NCBI GenBank assembly: GCA_002897615.1
Contig: BDTX01000028.1
Span: 1 to 64,000, forward strand
From: a bacterium BMS3Bbin14
GTDB taxonomy: Bacteria > Desulfobacterota > Desulfobulbia > Desulfobulbales > Desulfobulbaceae
DNA: 64,000 nt
Direction of reading: 5' to 3'
In this document: in pieces, positions 10,012 through 17,922 of the stretch
Position numbering within the stretch: the first letter of the stretch is position 1
Layout: each line of letters starts with the position of its first letter
Made by a program: the position numbers and the translations under genes
Notes under the pieces: generated by a model
Told to the model about the DNA's origin: nothing
The model's database searches: none
Seen by the model: only the letters and a program-made list of their open reading frames with translations

Positions 10012-10605
10012 GTGACTGAACAAAAAGAGCAAAAATTTGCTATTCCTGTGGAAGAGGAGCTGAAATCGTCTCCGGAGGTAGCGCAAAATGTTGATGATTC
10101 CGAAGGCGCCGGCAGCAAGGAGGGCCAGCTGGAGCAGGATATGGAAACCCTGCGCCGGGAGGCCGAGGAAAACCGTGATCGTTTGCTCCGTCTGGCCGCA
10201 GACTTTGAGAATTACAAAAAGCGTCAGGAACGGGAGCGGCTGATGCTGCTCAAATATGCCGGAGAAAACATCCTGCGGGAACTGTTGCCCACGCTTGACA
10301 ACCTGGACCGGGCCATGGAGCACGCCGCTGCTGATACCGAGGACCCGCAGAAACAACTTGAGGGTCTGCTCGAAGGGGTTGACCTGACCCGCAAGGGGCT
10401 GCTGGCCATGCTGGAAAAATTTGATGTTTCACCGCTTGACAGCGTGGGCCGGGCGTTTGACCCCAACGAACACGAGGCCCTGACGATGGAACCCAGCAAC
10501 GAGGTCCCGGCCAACCATGTCCTGCGGGAGTTTGCCAAGGGCTATCGTTTTAAGGATCGCCTGCTGAGGCCCGCCAAGGTAGTGGTCTCGGGCGGCCCTG
10601 AGTAG
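10012..10605 (+). CDS. grpE: GrpE nucleotide exchange factor
   Basis: Releases ADP from DnaK to drive the Hsp70 cycle. It is 197 aa: an acidic, Glu-rich N-terminal tail, a long coiled coil (residues ~40-85, EQDMETLRREAEENRDRLLR), the conserved ADFENYKKR helix segment and a C-terminal beta-wing (GRAFDPNEHEALTMEPS, FAKGYRFKDRLLRPAKVVVS). It starts at GTG 10012 with a strong GGAGAAGGGG site. It is followed 141 bp later by dnaK; dnaJ and hrcA are not adjacent. Confidence 0.96.
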   Translation: MTEQKEQKFAIPVEEELKSSPEVAQNVDDSEGAGSKEGQLEQDMETLRREAEENRDRLLRLAADFENYKKRQERERLMLLKYAGENILRELLPTLDNLDRAMEHAAADTEDPQKQLEGLLEGVDLTRKGLLAMLEKFDVSPLDSVGRAFDPNEHEALTMEPSNEVPANHVLREFAKGYRFKDRLLRPAKVVVSGGPE

Positions 10606-10650
10606 GATGGCTTTTTATGCGCAAGCCCTGAGAGAAGACATGCGTTGGTC

Positions 10651-10681
10651 TTGACATCGGCCGATTCATGCGCATTATAAA
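10651..10681 (+). promoter_or_regulatory. Candidate promoter in the grpE-dnaK gap
   Basis: TTGACA (10651-10656) and TATAAA (10676-10681) with a long 19-bp spacer; a 17-bp reading gives ATTATA as the -10. It suggests that dnaK can be transcribed separately from grpE. Confidence 0.45.
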
Positions 10682-10746
10682 TAAAAGTCGCCGGTAGGCG
10701 GCGGGATGAAGTAAATTGAATACTCGTGATATAAGGAGAGGAGATC

Positions 10747-12666
10747 ATGGGCAGAATAATTGGAATTGACCTTGGCACCACCAACTCATGCGTGGCAATT
10801 ATGGATGGCGGCACCCCCAAGGTTATTGAAAATGCAGAAGGAAACCGAACAACGCCGTCAGTGGTGGCGTTCTCCGATAACGGCGAACGCCTGGTCGGCC
10901 AGGTGGCCAAACGCCAGGCAGTCACCAATCCGACCAGGACCCTGTTTGCCATCAAGCGTCTGATTGGCCGCAAATTCACCGACCCCGAAGTTAAGAAATC
11001 CATCGAGATCAGCCCCTTTAAGATTGTCGAGGGGAGCAATGGCGACGCCGCGGTTGAAGTGGACGGCAAGGTCTACAGCCCGGCGGAGATTTCGGCCATG
11101 ATCCTGGGCAAGATGAAACAAACAGCCGAAGAATACCTGGGTGAAACGGTAACGGAAGCGGTTATCACGGTTCCGGCCTACTTTAACGACGCCCAGCGCC
11201 AGGCCACCAAGGATGCCGGCAAGATCGCCGGCCTGAACGTGCAGCGGATTATCAACGAGCCCACGGCGGCATCGCTGGCCTACGGTCTTGACAAGAAAGG
11301 CGAGGAAAAAATCGCGGTCTTCGACCTGGGCGGCGGCACCTTCGATGTCTCGATCCTGGAGATCGGTGACGGTGTTTTTGAGGTCAAGTCCACTAACGGC
11401 GACACCTTTCTCGGCGGCGAGGATTTTGACATGCGGATCGTCAACTGGCTGGCCGACGAATTCAAGCGCGACCAGGGGATTGACCTGCGCAGTGACAACA
11501 TGGCCCTGCAGCGGCTCAAGGAAGAGGCGGAAAAGGCCAAGATGGAGCTGTCAACCACCATGGAGACCAATATCAACCTGCCGTTCATTACGGCCGACGC
11601 TTCCGGTCCCAAGCACTTGAATGCCAAGCTTTCACGGGCCAAGCTCGAGGCCCTGGTTGAAGACCTGATCGATCGGACGGAAGGCCCATGCCGGACCGCC
11701 TTGAAGGATGCCGGCCTGACCGCTGCCGATATTGATGAGGTTATTCTGGTCGGCGGGATGATCCGGATGCCCAAGGTTCAGGAGAAGGTCAAGTCGATCT
11801 TCGGCAAAGAGCCGCACAAAGGGGTCAACCCGGACGAAGTTGTTGCCATCGGCGCAGCCATCCAGGGCGGTGTCCTTAAGGGCGACGTCAAGGACGTCCT
11901 GCTCCTGGATGTCACCCCGCTTTCTCTCGGGATCGAGACCCTCGGCGGAGTGTTCACCAAGCTCATCGAGAAAAACACGACGGTACCGACTAAAAAGAGC
12001 CAGATTTTCTCGACAGCGGCGGATAATCAGCCGGCAGTGTCGATCCATGTTCTGCAGGGTGAGCGGGAGATGGCGCAGGATAACAAGACGATCGGTCGTT
12101 TTGAATTGACCTCTATCCCGCCGGTGCCGCGCGGCGTCCCGCAGATCGAGGTGACCTTTGACCTGGATGCCAACGGTATCCTGAACGTCTCGGCCAAGGA
12201 CCTGGGAACCGGCAAGGAACAGGCTATCCGCATCACCGCCTCCAGCGGTCTGTCCGAGGAAGAGGTTGAGCGGATGAAGAAGGACGCCGAGCTCCATGCC
12301 GAAGAGGACAAAAAACGCAAGGCCCTGGTCGAGGCCAAGAATAACGCTGATTCCATGATTCACATGACGGAAAAGAGTCTGTCTGAACTTGGTGACAAGG
12401 TGGACGCCGCAACCAAGTCAAACGTGGAGCAGGAAATCGCCAACCTCAAGAAGGTCCTTGAAGGTGAGGATACCGAGGCGATCAAGAGTGCCACGGAGTC
12501 GCTGACCCAGGCCTCCCATAAACTGGCCGAGTTGATTTACTCCCAGGCCAGCCATGGCGGTGAGTCCGGCGGCGCCGGGGATGCAGGCCCGGGGTCAGCG
12601 GGATCAACTGGATCAGGGAAAGGAGACGATGACGTTGTTGACGCCGACTTTGAAGAAGTAAAGTAA
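10747..12666 (+). CDS. dnaK: Molecular chaperone DnaK (Hsp70)
   Basis: ATP-driven cytoplasmic chaperone, 639 aa, full length. The ATPase domain opens with [17 protein letters not shown] and contains [17 protein letters not shown] and [11 protein letters not shown]. The linker [19 protein letters not shown] leads into the substrate-binding beta domain and the helical lid ([20 protein letters not shown]). The C-terminus is a Gly/Ser-rich tail ending [12 protein letters not shown], the DnaJ/cochaperone tail common in Proteobacteria. A good AAGGAGAGGAG site lies before ATG 10747, and an intrinsic terminator follows directly. Confidence 0.99.
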   Translation: MGRIIGIDLGTTNSCVAIMDGGTPKVIENAEGNRTTPSVVAFSDNGERLVGQVAKRQAVTNPTRTLFAIKRLIGRKFTDPEVKKSIEISPFKIVEGSNGDAAVEVDGKVYSPAEISAMILGKMKQTAEEYLGETVTEAVITVPAYFNDAQRQATKDAGKIAGLNVQRIINEPTAASLAYGLDKKGEEKIAVFDLGGGTFDVSILEIGDGVFEVKSTNGDTFLGGEDFDMRIVNWLADEFKRDQGIDLRSDNMALQRLKEEAEKAKMELSTTMETNINLPFITADASGPKHLNAKLSRAKLEALVEDLIDRTEGPCRTALKDAGLTAADIDEVILVGGMIRMPKVQEKVKSIFGKEPHKGVNPDEVVAIGAAIQGGVLKGDVKDVLLLDVTPLSLGIETLGGVFTKLIEKNTTVPTKKSQIFSTAADNQPAVSIHVLQGEREMAQDNKTIGRFELTSIPPVPRGVPQIEVTFDLDANGILNVSAKDLGTGKEQAIRITASSGLSEEEVERMKKDAELHAEEDKKRKALVEAKNNADSMIHMTEKSLSELGDKVDAATKSNVEQEIANLKKVLEGEDTEAIKSATESLTQASHKLAELIYSQASHGGESGGAGDAGPGSAGSTGSGKGDDDVVDADFEEVK

Positions 12667-12689
12667 ACAGTCTTTGATCCTGTTTCAGG

Positions 12690-12726
12690 GGGGAGTGCGG
12701 AATTTGATTCCGCACTCCCCTTTTTT
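12690..12726 (+). terminator. Rho-independent terminator after dnaK
   Basis: Perfect 14-bp stem GGGGAGTGCGGAAT / ATTCCGCACTCCCC with a 3-nt loop (TTG) followed by TTTTTT. Confidence 0.95.
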
Positions 12727-12788
12727 GTTGTTTTTCGCTATGTTATTGTTTTAAACTCATCATCCGGAGCCAGGGCCGGACGCAACCA

Positions 12789-12882
12789 GTGCCCATCCGG
12801 AAATGGTCTTTTCGGAGTTTAGCAGGTTCGCCTTACCTGCCCGATCTCGGCGTTATGCTCAAAAAATAATCCTCGGAATATC
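12789..12882 (+). repeat. Dispersed repeat family E, copy 1
   Basis: This 94-bp stretch shares GTGCCCATCCGG, GGTCTTTT and GTTATGCTCAAAAAATAATCCT-GGAATAT-like blocks, in the same order and spacing, with the reverse complement of 20247-20340. Between the blocks each copy has its own small hairpin (here GCAGGTTCGCCTTACCTGC). It ends 26 bp before trpS. Confidence 0.7.
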
Positions 12883-12908
12883 ACTGCGCAACAAGGATAA
12901 CAGGAACC

Positions 12909-13877
12909 ATGAAAAGAATCTTATCGGGTATTCAGCCTTCGGGACAACTGCATATAGGAAATTATTTCGGCATGATGAAGACCATGATCGACTACATGCA
13001 AAACGCGGATCTCTATGTGTTCATCGTCGATCTGCATGCGTTGACCACGGTTCATGATCGTGACCGCCTCCGGCGGGGGACCCTTGAGTCGGCGGCCGAT
13101 TTCATGGCCCTTGGTCTTGATCCCGGGCGCTGTACCTTCTGGGTACAGTCGGATGTTCCCGAGGTCTGCGAATTGATGTGGGTGCTGTCAACGCAGACAT
13201 CCATGGGGTTACTTGAGCGGTGTCATTCCTACAAGGACAAGATCGCCAAGGGAATCGCCCCCAGTCACGGCCTGTTTGCCTACCCGGTGCTGATGGCCGC
13301 CGACATCCTGTTGTACCAGTCAGAGGTCGTGCCGGTCGGCAAGGACCAGAAGCAGCATCTCGAAGTCGCCCGTGACATCGCCATCAGGTTCAACAACACC
13401 TATGGCGAAACCTTTATTGTTCCCGAACCGGCGATTAACGAAAGCACCGCCATTGTTCCCGGACTCGACGGCCAGAAGATGTCCAAATCCTACGGCAATA
13501 CCATCCCTATTTTCCTGGCTGACAAGCCGTTGCGTAAATGCGTCATGTCGATCCGGACCGATTCGACCCCGGTTGAGGAGCCCAAGGACCCGGACACCTG
13601 CAATCTTTTCGCCCTGTTCAAGCTCTTTGCTTCGCCCGGGCGGCTAGCTGAGGTCCGCGACCTCTACGTCAACGGCGGCGCGGCTTACGGCTACATCAAG
13701 CAGGAGTTATTTGAACTGATCCGCGACTATTTTGCCGCGGCCAGGGAGAAAAAGAAGGACTTGCTGGCCAATCAGGACTATCTGCGAGAGGTGCTGAAAA
13801 AGGGAGCGGACAGGGCGAGAGCCAAGGCGGTAACGACCATGGATATCGTCAGAGACCGGGTCGGGCTCAAATACTAA
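12909..13877 (+). CDS. trpS: Tryptophanyl-tRNA synthetase
   Basis: Class I aminoacyl-tRNA synthetase for tryptophan, 322 aa. The HIGH-type motif is HIGNYFG near the N-terminus (GIQPSGQLHIGN), the DLHALT region binds tryptophan and ATP, and the KMSKS loop is intact (GQKMSKSYGN). The C-terminal helical region is of normal size. ATG 12909 is preceded by an ACAGGA site. No co-transcribed neighbour is evident; 13878-14068 holds no gene apart from the promoter region of the next toxin-antitoxin pair. Confidence 0.97.
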   Translation: MKRILSGIQPSGQLHIGNYFGMMKTMIDYMQNADLYVFIVDLHALTTVHDRDRLRRGTLESAADFMALGLDPGRCTFWVQSDVPEVCELMWVLSTQTSMGLLERCHSYKDKIAKGIAPSHGLFAYPVLMAADILLYQSEVVPVGKDQKQHLEVARDIAIRFNNTYGETFIVPEPAINESTAIVPGLDGQKMSKSYGNTIPIFLADKPLRKCVMSIRTDSTPVEEPKDPDTCNLFALFKLFASPGRLAEVRDLYVNGGAAYGYIKQELFELIRDYFAAAREKKKDLLANQDYLREVLKKGADRARAKAVTTMDIVRDRVGLKY

Positions 13878-14068
13878 GGCGGCCTTTTCTAAACTTCTCG
13901 GGGCTCGGCAAGCAATTTGATACCAATATCAATACCAAAGGTAGTTGTTTCCGGCCCTTGCTCCCCTTGCCCCCCTCCCCCTCCTGAGAAAAAATTGACA
14001 AAGGGCTGACACGGCATTACCTTAATACTAAATTATACTTCTTGATACTTTTTTTAGAGGAGCAGTTT

Positions 14069-14356
14069 ATGACCAGTACCGCCGTGGCCGTGAAAATTGA
14101 CAATGAAATAAAAAAACGGTTAAAAAATCTTGCGGAGACTAAGCAACGTTCAGCACATTGGTTGATGCGCGAAGCAATAACTCAATATGTCGAAAGAGAA
14201 GAGAAGCGCGAATCATTCCGCAAAGATGCTATTCGTGCCTGGGAAGAATACCAGGATACCGGGTTACATGTAACAGGAGCTGAGGTCCAGGATTGGCTCG
14301 ATACCTGGGGGACCGGGACTGATAACGAGAAGGATGTGCCACCATGCCACCAGTGA
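14069..14356 (+). CDS. RHH (CopG/RelB-like) antitoxin
   Basis: A 95-aa DNA-binding antitoxin. The ribbon-helix-helix begins TAVAVKIDNEIKKRLKNLAET (strand plus helix A), followed by SAHWLMREAITQYVEREEK (helix B); the acidic C-terminal tail would wrap the toxin. ATG 14069 follows GAGGAGC; an upstream ATG (14042) lacks a binding site. It overlaps the toxin gene by 13 bp. Three ATACT direct repeats just upstream (about 14026-14058) could be an autoregulatory operator, which is inference. Confidence 0.85.
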   Translation: MTSTAVAVKIDNEIKKRLKNLAETKQRSAHWLMREAITQYVEREEKRESFRKDAIRAWEEYQDTGLHVTGAEVQDWLDTWGTGTDNEKDVPPCHQ

Positions 14357-14646
14357 AGTTTGCTCCTGGTGCATTGCGTGACCTGGAGCGACTGCATGAT
14401 TTCTTGCAATCCAAAAATCCAATAGTAAGTCAAAAAGTTGCAAAAACTATTGTGCGGTCTGTGCAGACCCTGGAAAAATATCCTCAGGTCGGTAGGCCTG
14501 CAGATAATATGGATCCGGAATATCGAGAACTGGTGATCAGTTTTGGGCAAAGTGGATATGTGGCATTATATCGGTTTGATGGTGAAAATGTGGTCATCTT
14601 GGCCATTCGACACCAGCTTGAAGCAGGTTATGTACCAACAACGTAG
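14344..14646 (+). CDS. ParE/RelE-family toxin
   Basis: A 100-aa toxin of the RelE/ParE superfamily. It has the N-terminal strand MPPVKFAPGALRDLERLHDF, the LEKYPQVGRP turn, a basic strand, then YVALYRFDGENVVILAIRHQLEAGY at the C-terminus, where the Arg-His pair is typical of ParE-like folds. ParE proteins inhibit gyrase and RelE proteins cleave mRNA; the sequence alone favours ParE weakly. It is coupled to the RHH antitoxin by a 13-bp overlap. Confidence 0.85.
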   Translation: MPPVKFAPGALRDLERLHDFLQSKNPIVSQKVAKTIVRSVQTLEKYPQVGRPADNMDPEYRELVISFGQSGYVALYRFDGENVVILAIRHQLEAGYVPTT

Positions 14647-14784
14647 GCTTTTGTTCATAATGCTGCTATCATGCTCTTACTACCCGGTCTTTCGTTCTTT
14701 TCGGAACTTTAGTTTGGTCATCTCAGGATGCCTGTTTTTTCTGGAGTGGTTGAAATATGGTAACCGTTCACCAGAGGCAATAAA

Positions 14785-14912
14785 CTACCCTCAACTCGTA
14801 ACTGTAACCGTTCAGATGTGCCCCGGATTCGTTCGTTTCGCCCTCCGAGGTGTACTCCCTGTACCTGAGGAGGGCGAAACGGACAAAGATGGGGTGCAGG
14901 TGAACGGTTACG
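14785..14912. repeat. Hairpin repeat family B, copy 2
   Basis: Nearly identical to 1-129, including the CTACCCTCAACTCGTAACTG lead-in. A solo TAACCGTTCACC end lies just upstream at 14761-14772. It fills most of the gap between the two toxin-antitoxin pairs; the rest of 14647-15115 shows no gene. Confidence 0.85.
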
Positions 14913-15048
14913 AAATATGCTCTCACTGACAAGATAACTCATACCAACACAACTGGTCACAGGTTGTGAAACTCTGCGCTATTCCTTACATCCAACCTGT
15001 AAACCGTGAACCGTGAAACTTGGGAAGATGGGGGCGCCCGGAATACGG

Positions 15049-15077
15049 ATTGATTTAATCGTAATTGGTCATTATGA
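15049..15077 (+). promoter_or_regulatory. Candidate promoter of the second toxin-antitoxin pair
   Basis: TTGATT (15049-15054), 17-bp spacer, TATGAT (15072-15077), 39 bp before the antitoxin ATG. Confidence 0.45.
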
Positions 15078-15115
15078 TTAAGTATGATTCGCAGGCGTAA
15101 AAGGGAGTAATCACT

Positions 15116-15385
15116 ATGGCTCAAAAAGAAACCAAGGTATTAACCACGCATGTTCCTCTGCCGCTTGCCGAAAAGGTCGATCAAATGGCAGCCCGACTTG
15201 AACGGTCACGCGGTTGGATAATGAAGCAGGCACTGTCAGCCTGGATTGATCAGGAAGAAGAACGCTATAGGCTGACTTGTGAGGCGCTTGCTGATGTCGA
15301 CGCAGGCCTTGTCATCGACCATAAGGCTGTATTGGCCTGGGCCGATAGTCTCAGCACTGACGATCCGTTGCCGGTACCGCGCTAA
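15116..15385 (+). CDS. RHH (CopG-family) antitoxin
   Basis: An 89-aa ribbon-helix-helix repressor/antitoxin: strand KVLTTHVPLPLAEKVDQMAAR, helix RSRGWIMKQALSAWIDQEEER, then an acidic toxin-binding tail (ADVDAGLVIDHKAVLAWADSL). The GGGAG site lies 8-9 nt before ATG. TAA is immediately followed by the toxin's ATG (TAAATG), the usual coupled layout. It is not a recent duplicate of the 14.0-kb pair: the two antitoxins share only the fold. Confidence 0.87.
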   Translation: MAQKETKVLTTHVPLPLAEKVDQMAARLERSRGWIMKQALSAWIDQEEERYRLTCEALADVDAGLVIDHKAVLAWADSLSTDDPLPVPR

Positions 15386-15661
15386 ATGGAACTGAAGTGG
15401 ACCAGTAGGGCACTATCCGATTTGGCACGGTTGTATGAGTTTTTGGCATCAGTAAATCAGCCTGCTGCTGCACGTGTAATACAGTCGTTGACTCATGCGC
15501 CGACTACATTGTCAGCTAATCCGCGCATTGGAGAACAACTATTTGAGTTTGAATCGCGCGAGATACGGCGAATTCTCGTGGGGAAATATGAAGTACGTTA
15601 TGAGATCCATAAATCCACTATTTATGTACTGCGATTGTGGCACGCGCGTGAACATCGGTAG
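15386..15661 (+). CDS. ParE/RelE-family toxin
   Basis: A 91-aa ParE-like toxin: MELKWTSRALSDLARLYEFL helix hairpin, LSANPRIGEQL turn, then REIRRILVGKYEVRYEIHKSTIYVLRLWHARE, where the Arg and Trp-His-Ala-Arg-Glu end is typical of the ParE branch (RxxRxLxxGxYEVRYEI, LRxWHxRE). It probably targets gyrase, based on family knowledge. It directly follows its antitoxin with no gap. Confidence 0.9.
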   Translation: MELKWTSRALSDLARLYEFLASVNQPAAARVIQSLTHAPTTLSANPRIGEQLFEFESREIRRILVGKYEVRYEIHKSTIYVLRLWHAREHR

Positions 15662-15720
15662 TGTTGCGGCCAACTGAAAATCAGCCGAAGGCTTCATGCT
15701 ATAGACGTAACTTCCCCATC

Positions 15721-15983
15721 CGTCACTGCGAGGAGCGTAGCGACGCGGCAGTCCAGAAACGCAGAGCCGGCGAATACCACTGGATTGCCGCGCTCCGCTC
15801 GCAATGACGACTCATGCTTCCCCATCCGTCACTGCGAGGAGCGTAGCGACGCGGCAGTCCAGAAACGCAGAGCCGGCGAATACCACTGGATTGCCGCGCT
15901 CCGCTCGCAATGACGCTTCGCCCCAAGCCGTCTGCCTCCAGCCTCCGTCACTGCGAGGAGCGTAGCGACGCGGCAGTCCAGAA
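15721..15983. repeat. Tandem palindromic repeat family C (2.4 copies)
   Basis: Two 89-bp copies (15721-15809 and 15827-15915) and a truncated third (15946-15983) of a GC-rich palindrome with ends CGTCACTGCGAGGAGCGTAG and CGCTCCGCTCGCAATGACG. The spacer CTTCCCCATC is also repeated before each of the first two copies. This resembles the CGTCATTGCGAGC-type intergenic palindromes widespread in Deltaproteobacteria. No gene lies in 15662-16384. Confidence 0.85.
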
Positions 15984-16145
15984 GAGATCCTGAACTTTAC
16001 GGCAAAATATGGTAACAATAAAAAATCCGAAGAAACGAAGTCGTTCAGACAACCAAATAACGGAATTAAGAAAAAAACCCTGTCATTCTAATCCACTACA
16101 CTTCGTTCAGCTATCAATGTCGTACTGCCGACATCAGGAGGTCTG

Positions 16146-16291
16146 AGATTTGTTCGTTTCGCCCTCCGAGGTGTACTCCCTGTACCTGAGGAGGGCGAAA
16201 CGGACAAAGATGGGGTGCAGGTGAACGGTTACTCATACTACAGATTCGTTGGCCTGCTTAGCCAAATATGGAGCACATCTGAACAGTTACG
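16146..16291. repeat. Hairpin repeat family B, rearranged copy 3
   Basis: Copy truncated on the left (16146-16232) with an intact inner hairpin. It is followed at 16272-16291 by the missing left end in inverted orientation (GCACATCTGAACAGTTACG), indicating a rearrangement or hairpin-mediated event. It lies upstream of efp. Confidence 0.7.
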
Positions 16292-16384
16292 AAAAGATAA
16301 GGAAGCGGTTGCAAAAATCATGGACATCCCGTAACATAATTGCGCTTTAAATTAACCTTTCACCCTTCCACAACAGGTAAAATC

Positions 16385-16948
16385 ATGTACAGCGCCTCAG
16401 ATTTACGCAAAGGCCTCAAGGTTCAGATCGACGGGTATCCTTATATTGTCACGGAATTCGAATTTTCCAAGCCGGGCAAGGGGCAGTCGCTTTACCGAAC
16501 CAAGATGCGCAATATGATCACCGGCAACCAGTTGACCCAGACCTATCGCTCCAATGACAAATTCGAAAAGGCCGACCTGGAAGAACGAACCATGCAGTTT
16601 CTCTATTCACAGGACAATGAATTCCATTTCATGGATACCTCCTCGTACGAACAGATCTTTCTGACCCTGGAGCAGGTGGGCGACAACGTTAATTTCCTGG
16701 TCGATAACATGGAGGTGCAGGTCCTGTTTTTCGGTGACCGGCCAATTGATATCAGCCTGCCGATCTTTGTTAATCTGAAGGTCACCAAGGCCGACCCGTG
16801 GGTCAAGGGTGACACCTCGGGCACGGATACGAAACCGGTGACCGTGGAGACCGGGTATGTGCTCCAGGTGCCGCCCTTTATCGAGGAAGGGGGTCGGATC
16901 CAGATCGACACCCGCACCGGTGAATATATGACCCGGGTGAAAGACTGA
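16385..16948 (+). CDS. efp: Translation elongation factor P
   Basis: Binds the ribosome E/P site and rescues stalling at polyproline stretches. The 187-aa product is the normal three beta-barrel length: KOW-like N-terminal domain (MYSASDLRKGLKVQIDG), the modification loop KPGKGQSLY whose lysine is the expected beta-lysylation site, then two OB domains ending GGRIQIDTRTGEYMTRVKD. ATG 16385 matches family starts; the open frame upstream is leader. epmA follows 3 bp later, so substrate and modifying enzyme form one operon. Confidence 0.95.
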   Translation: MYSASDLRKGLKVQIDGYPYIVTEFEFSKPGKGQSLYRTKMRNMITGNQLTQTYRSNDKFEKADLEERTMQFLYSQDNEFHFMDTSSYEQIFLTLEQVGDNVNFLVDNMEVQVLFFGDRPIDISLPIFVNLKVTKADPWVKGDTSGTDTKPVTVETGYVLQVPPFIEEGGRIQIDTRTGEYMTRVKD

Positions 16949-16951
16949 GCG

Positions 16952-17872
16952 GTGATTTCACCCCGCTGCCTGGCTCAGCGCTCCAGCCTGTTGCAGGCCG
17001 TCCGGTCTTTTTTCATCGCCCGGCGGTATCTCGAAGTTGATACCCCTGCCCGCCTGCCCGTTCTGCTTCCCGAATCATATATCCTGCCCTTTACAAGTGA
17101 GGGCTGGTTTTTGCAGACCTCGCCCGAGCTCTGCATGAAACGGCTGCTGGCCCGGGGCTGCCCGCAGTTGTTTCAGATCTGTCACTGCTTCCGCCGGCAA
17201 GAGCTGGGGCGTTACCACCAGCCTGAATTTACCATGCTGGAGTGGTACCACACGGGCTGGAGCTACCTGGAACTGATGGCGGAATGCGAGGACCTGGTCC
17301 GGGAACTGGCCGGGGGCGCCGAATCCCTGGCCGGGGTTTGCGGCCCGGCAACGTTGCGGCGGGACGGGCAACGGATTTCCCTGGCCCCGCCCTGGGAGCG
17401 CCTGACCGTGGAGGCCGCCTTTTTGCGCTTTGCCGGCATGCCCGTGCGTGAGGCCCTGGACCGGGACTGCTTCGATGAGCTTATGGTCACGGCAGTTGAG
17501 CCCCATCTCGGCCGGGACAAACCGGTTTTCCTCTACGATTACCCGGCGGAACGGGCAGCGCTTGCCCGGCGGAAAAAAGAGAATGATGCGGTGGCCGAAC
17601 GTTTTGAGCTCTATATTGCCGGGATCGAGCTGGCCAATGGTTTTTCCGAGCTGGTGAACCCGGCTGAGCAGCGGCAGCGGTTCGCGGCCGAAATTTCCCG
17701 GCGGCGCAAGGCCGGGGAGCCCCCTGTCCTCATGCCGGAGCGGTTTCTTGACGACCTGGGCCGCCTGGATGAAACGGCCGGGATCGCGCTGGGCCTGGAC
17801 CGGTTGTTCATGGTCCTGTTGGGCGCGGAAACCGTGGCCGACGTGGTTTCCTTTGCCGGCGATGATCTGTAG
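16952..17872 (+). CDS. epmA: Elongation factor P--beta-lysine ligase EpmA
   Basis: A 306-aa LysRS-like enzyme lacking the anticodon-binding domain; it attaches (R)-beta-lysine to the EF-P loop lysine. The class II core is visible: YLEVDTPARLPV, motif 2 FRRQELGRYHQPEFTMLEWY, and motif 3 GIALGLDRLFMVLLG. It starts with GTG 16952, three bases after the efp stop. The partner aminomutase EpmB is not in this window, so full beta-lysylation depends on a gene elsewhere. Confidence 0.95.
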   Translation: MISPRCLAQRSSLLQAVRSFFIARRYLEVDTPARLPVLLPESYILPFTSEGWFLQTSPELCMKRLLARGCPQLFQICHCFRRQELGRYHQPEFTMLEWYHTGWSYLELMAECEDLVRELAGGAESLAGVCGPATLRRDGQRISLAPPWERLTVEAAFLRFAGMPVREALDRDCFDELMVTAVEPHLGRDKPVFLYDYPAERAALARRKKENDAVAERFELYIAGIELANGFSELVNPAEQRQRFAAEISRRRKAGEPPVLMPERFLDDLGRLDETAGIALGLDRLFMVLLGAETVADVVSFAGDDL

Positions 17873-17922
17873 GACCTGCGTCCCGGCCCCGGCGCCCGAA
17901 TTATTTTCTTTGAGAAGTCATT

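Noticed and set aside
15721-15983. CRISPR array.
   Set aside because: The repeats are 89 bp long palindromes with only two full copies and similar spacers; there are no cas genes. No other regularly spaced short repeats were seen.
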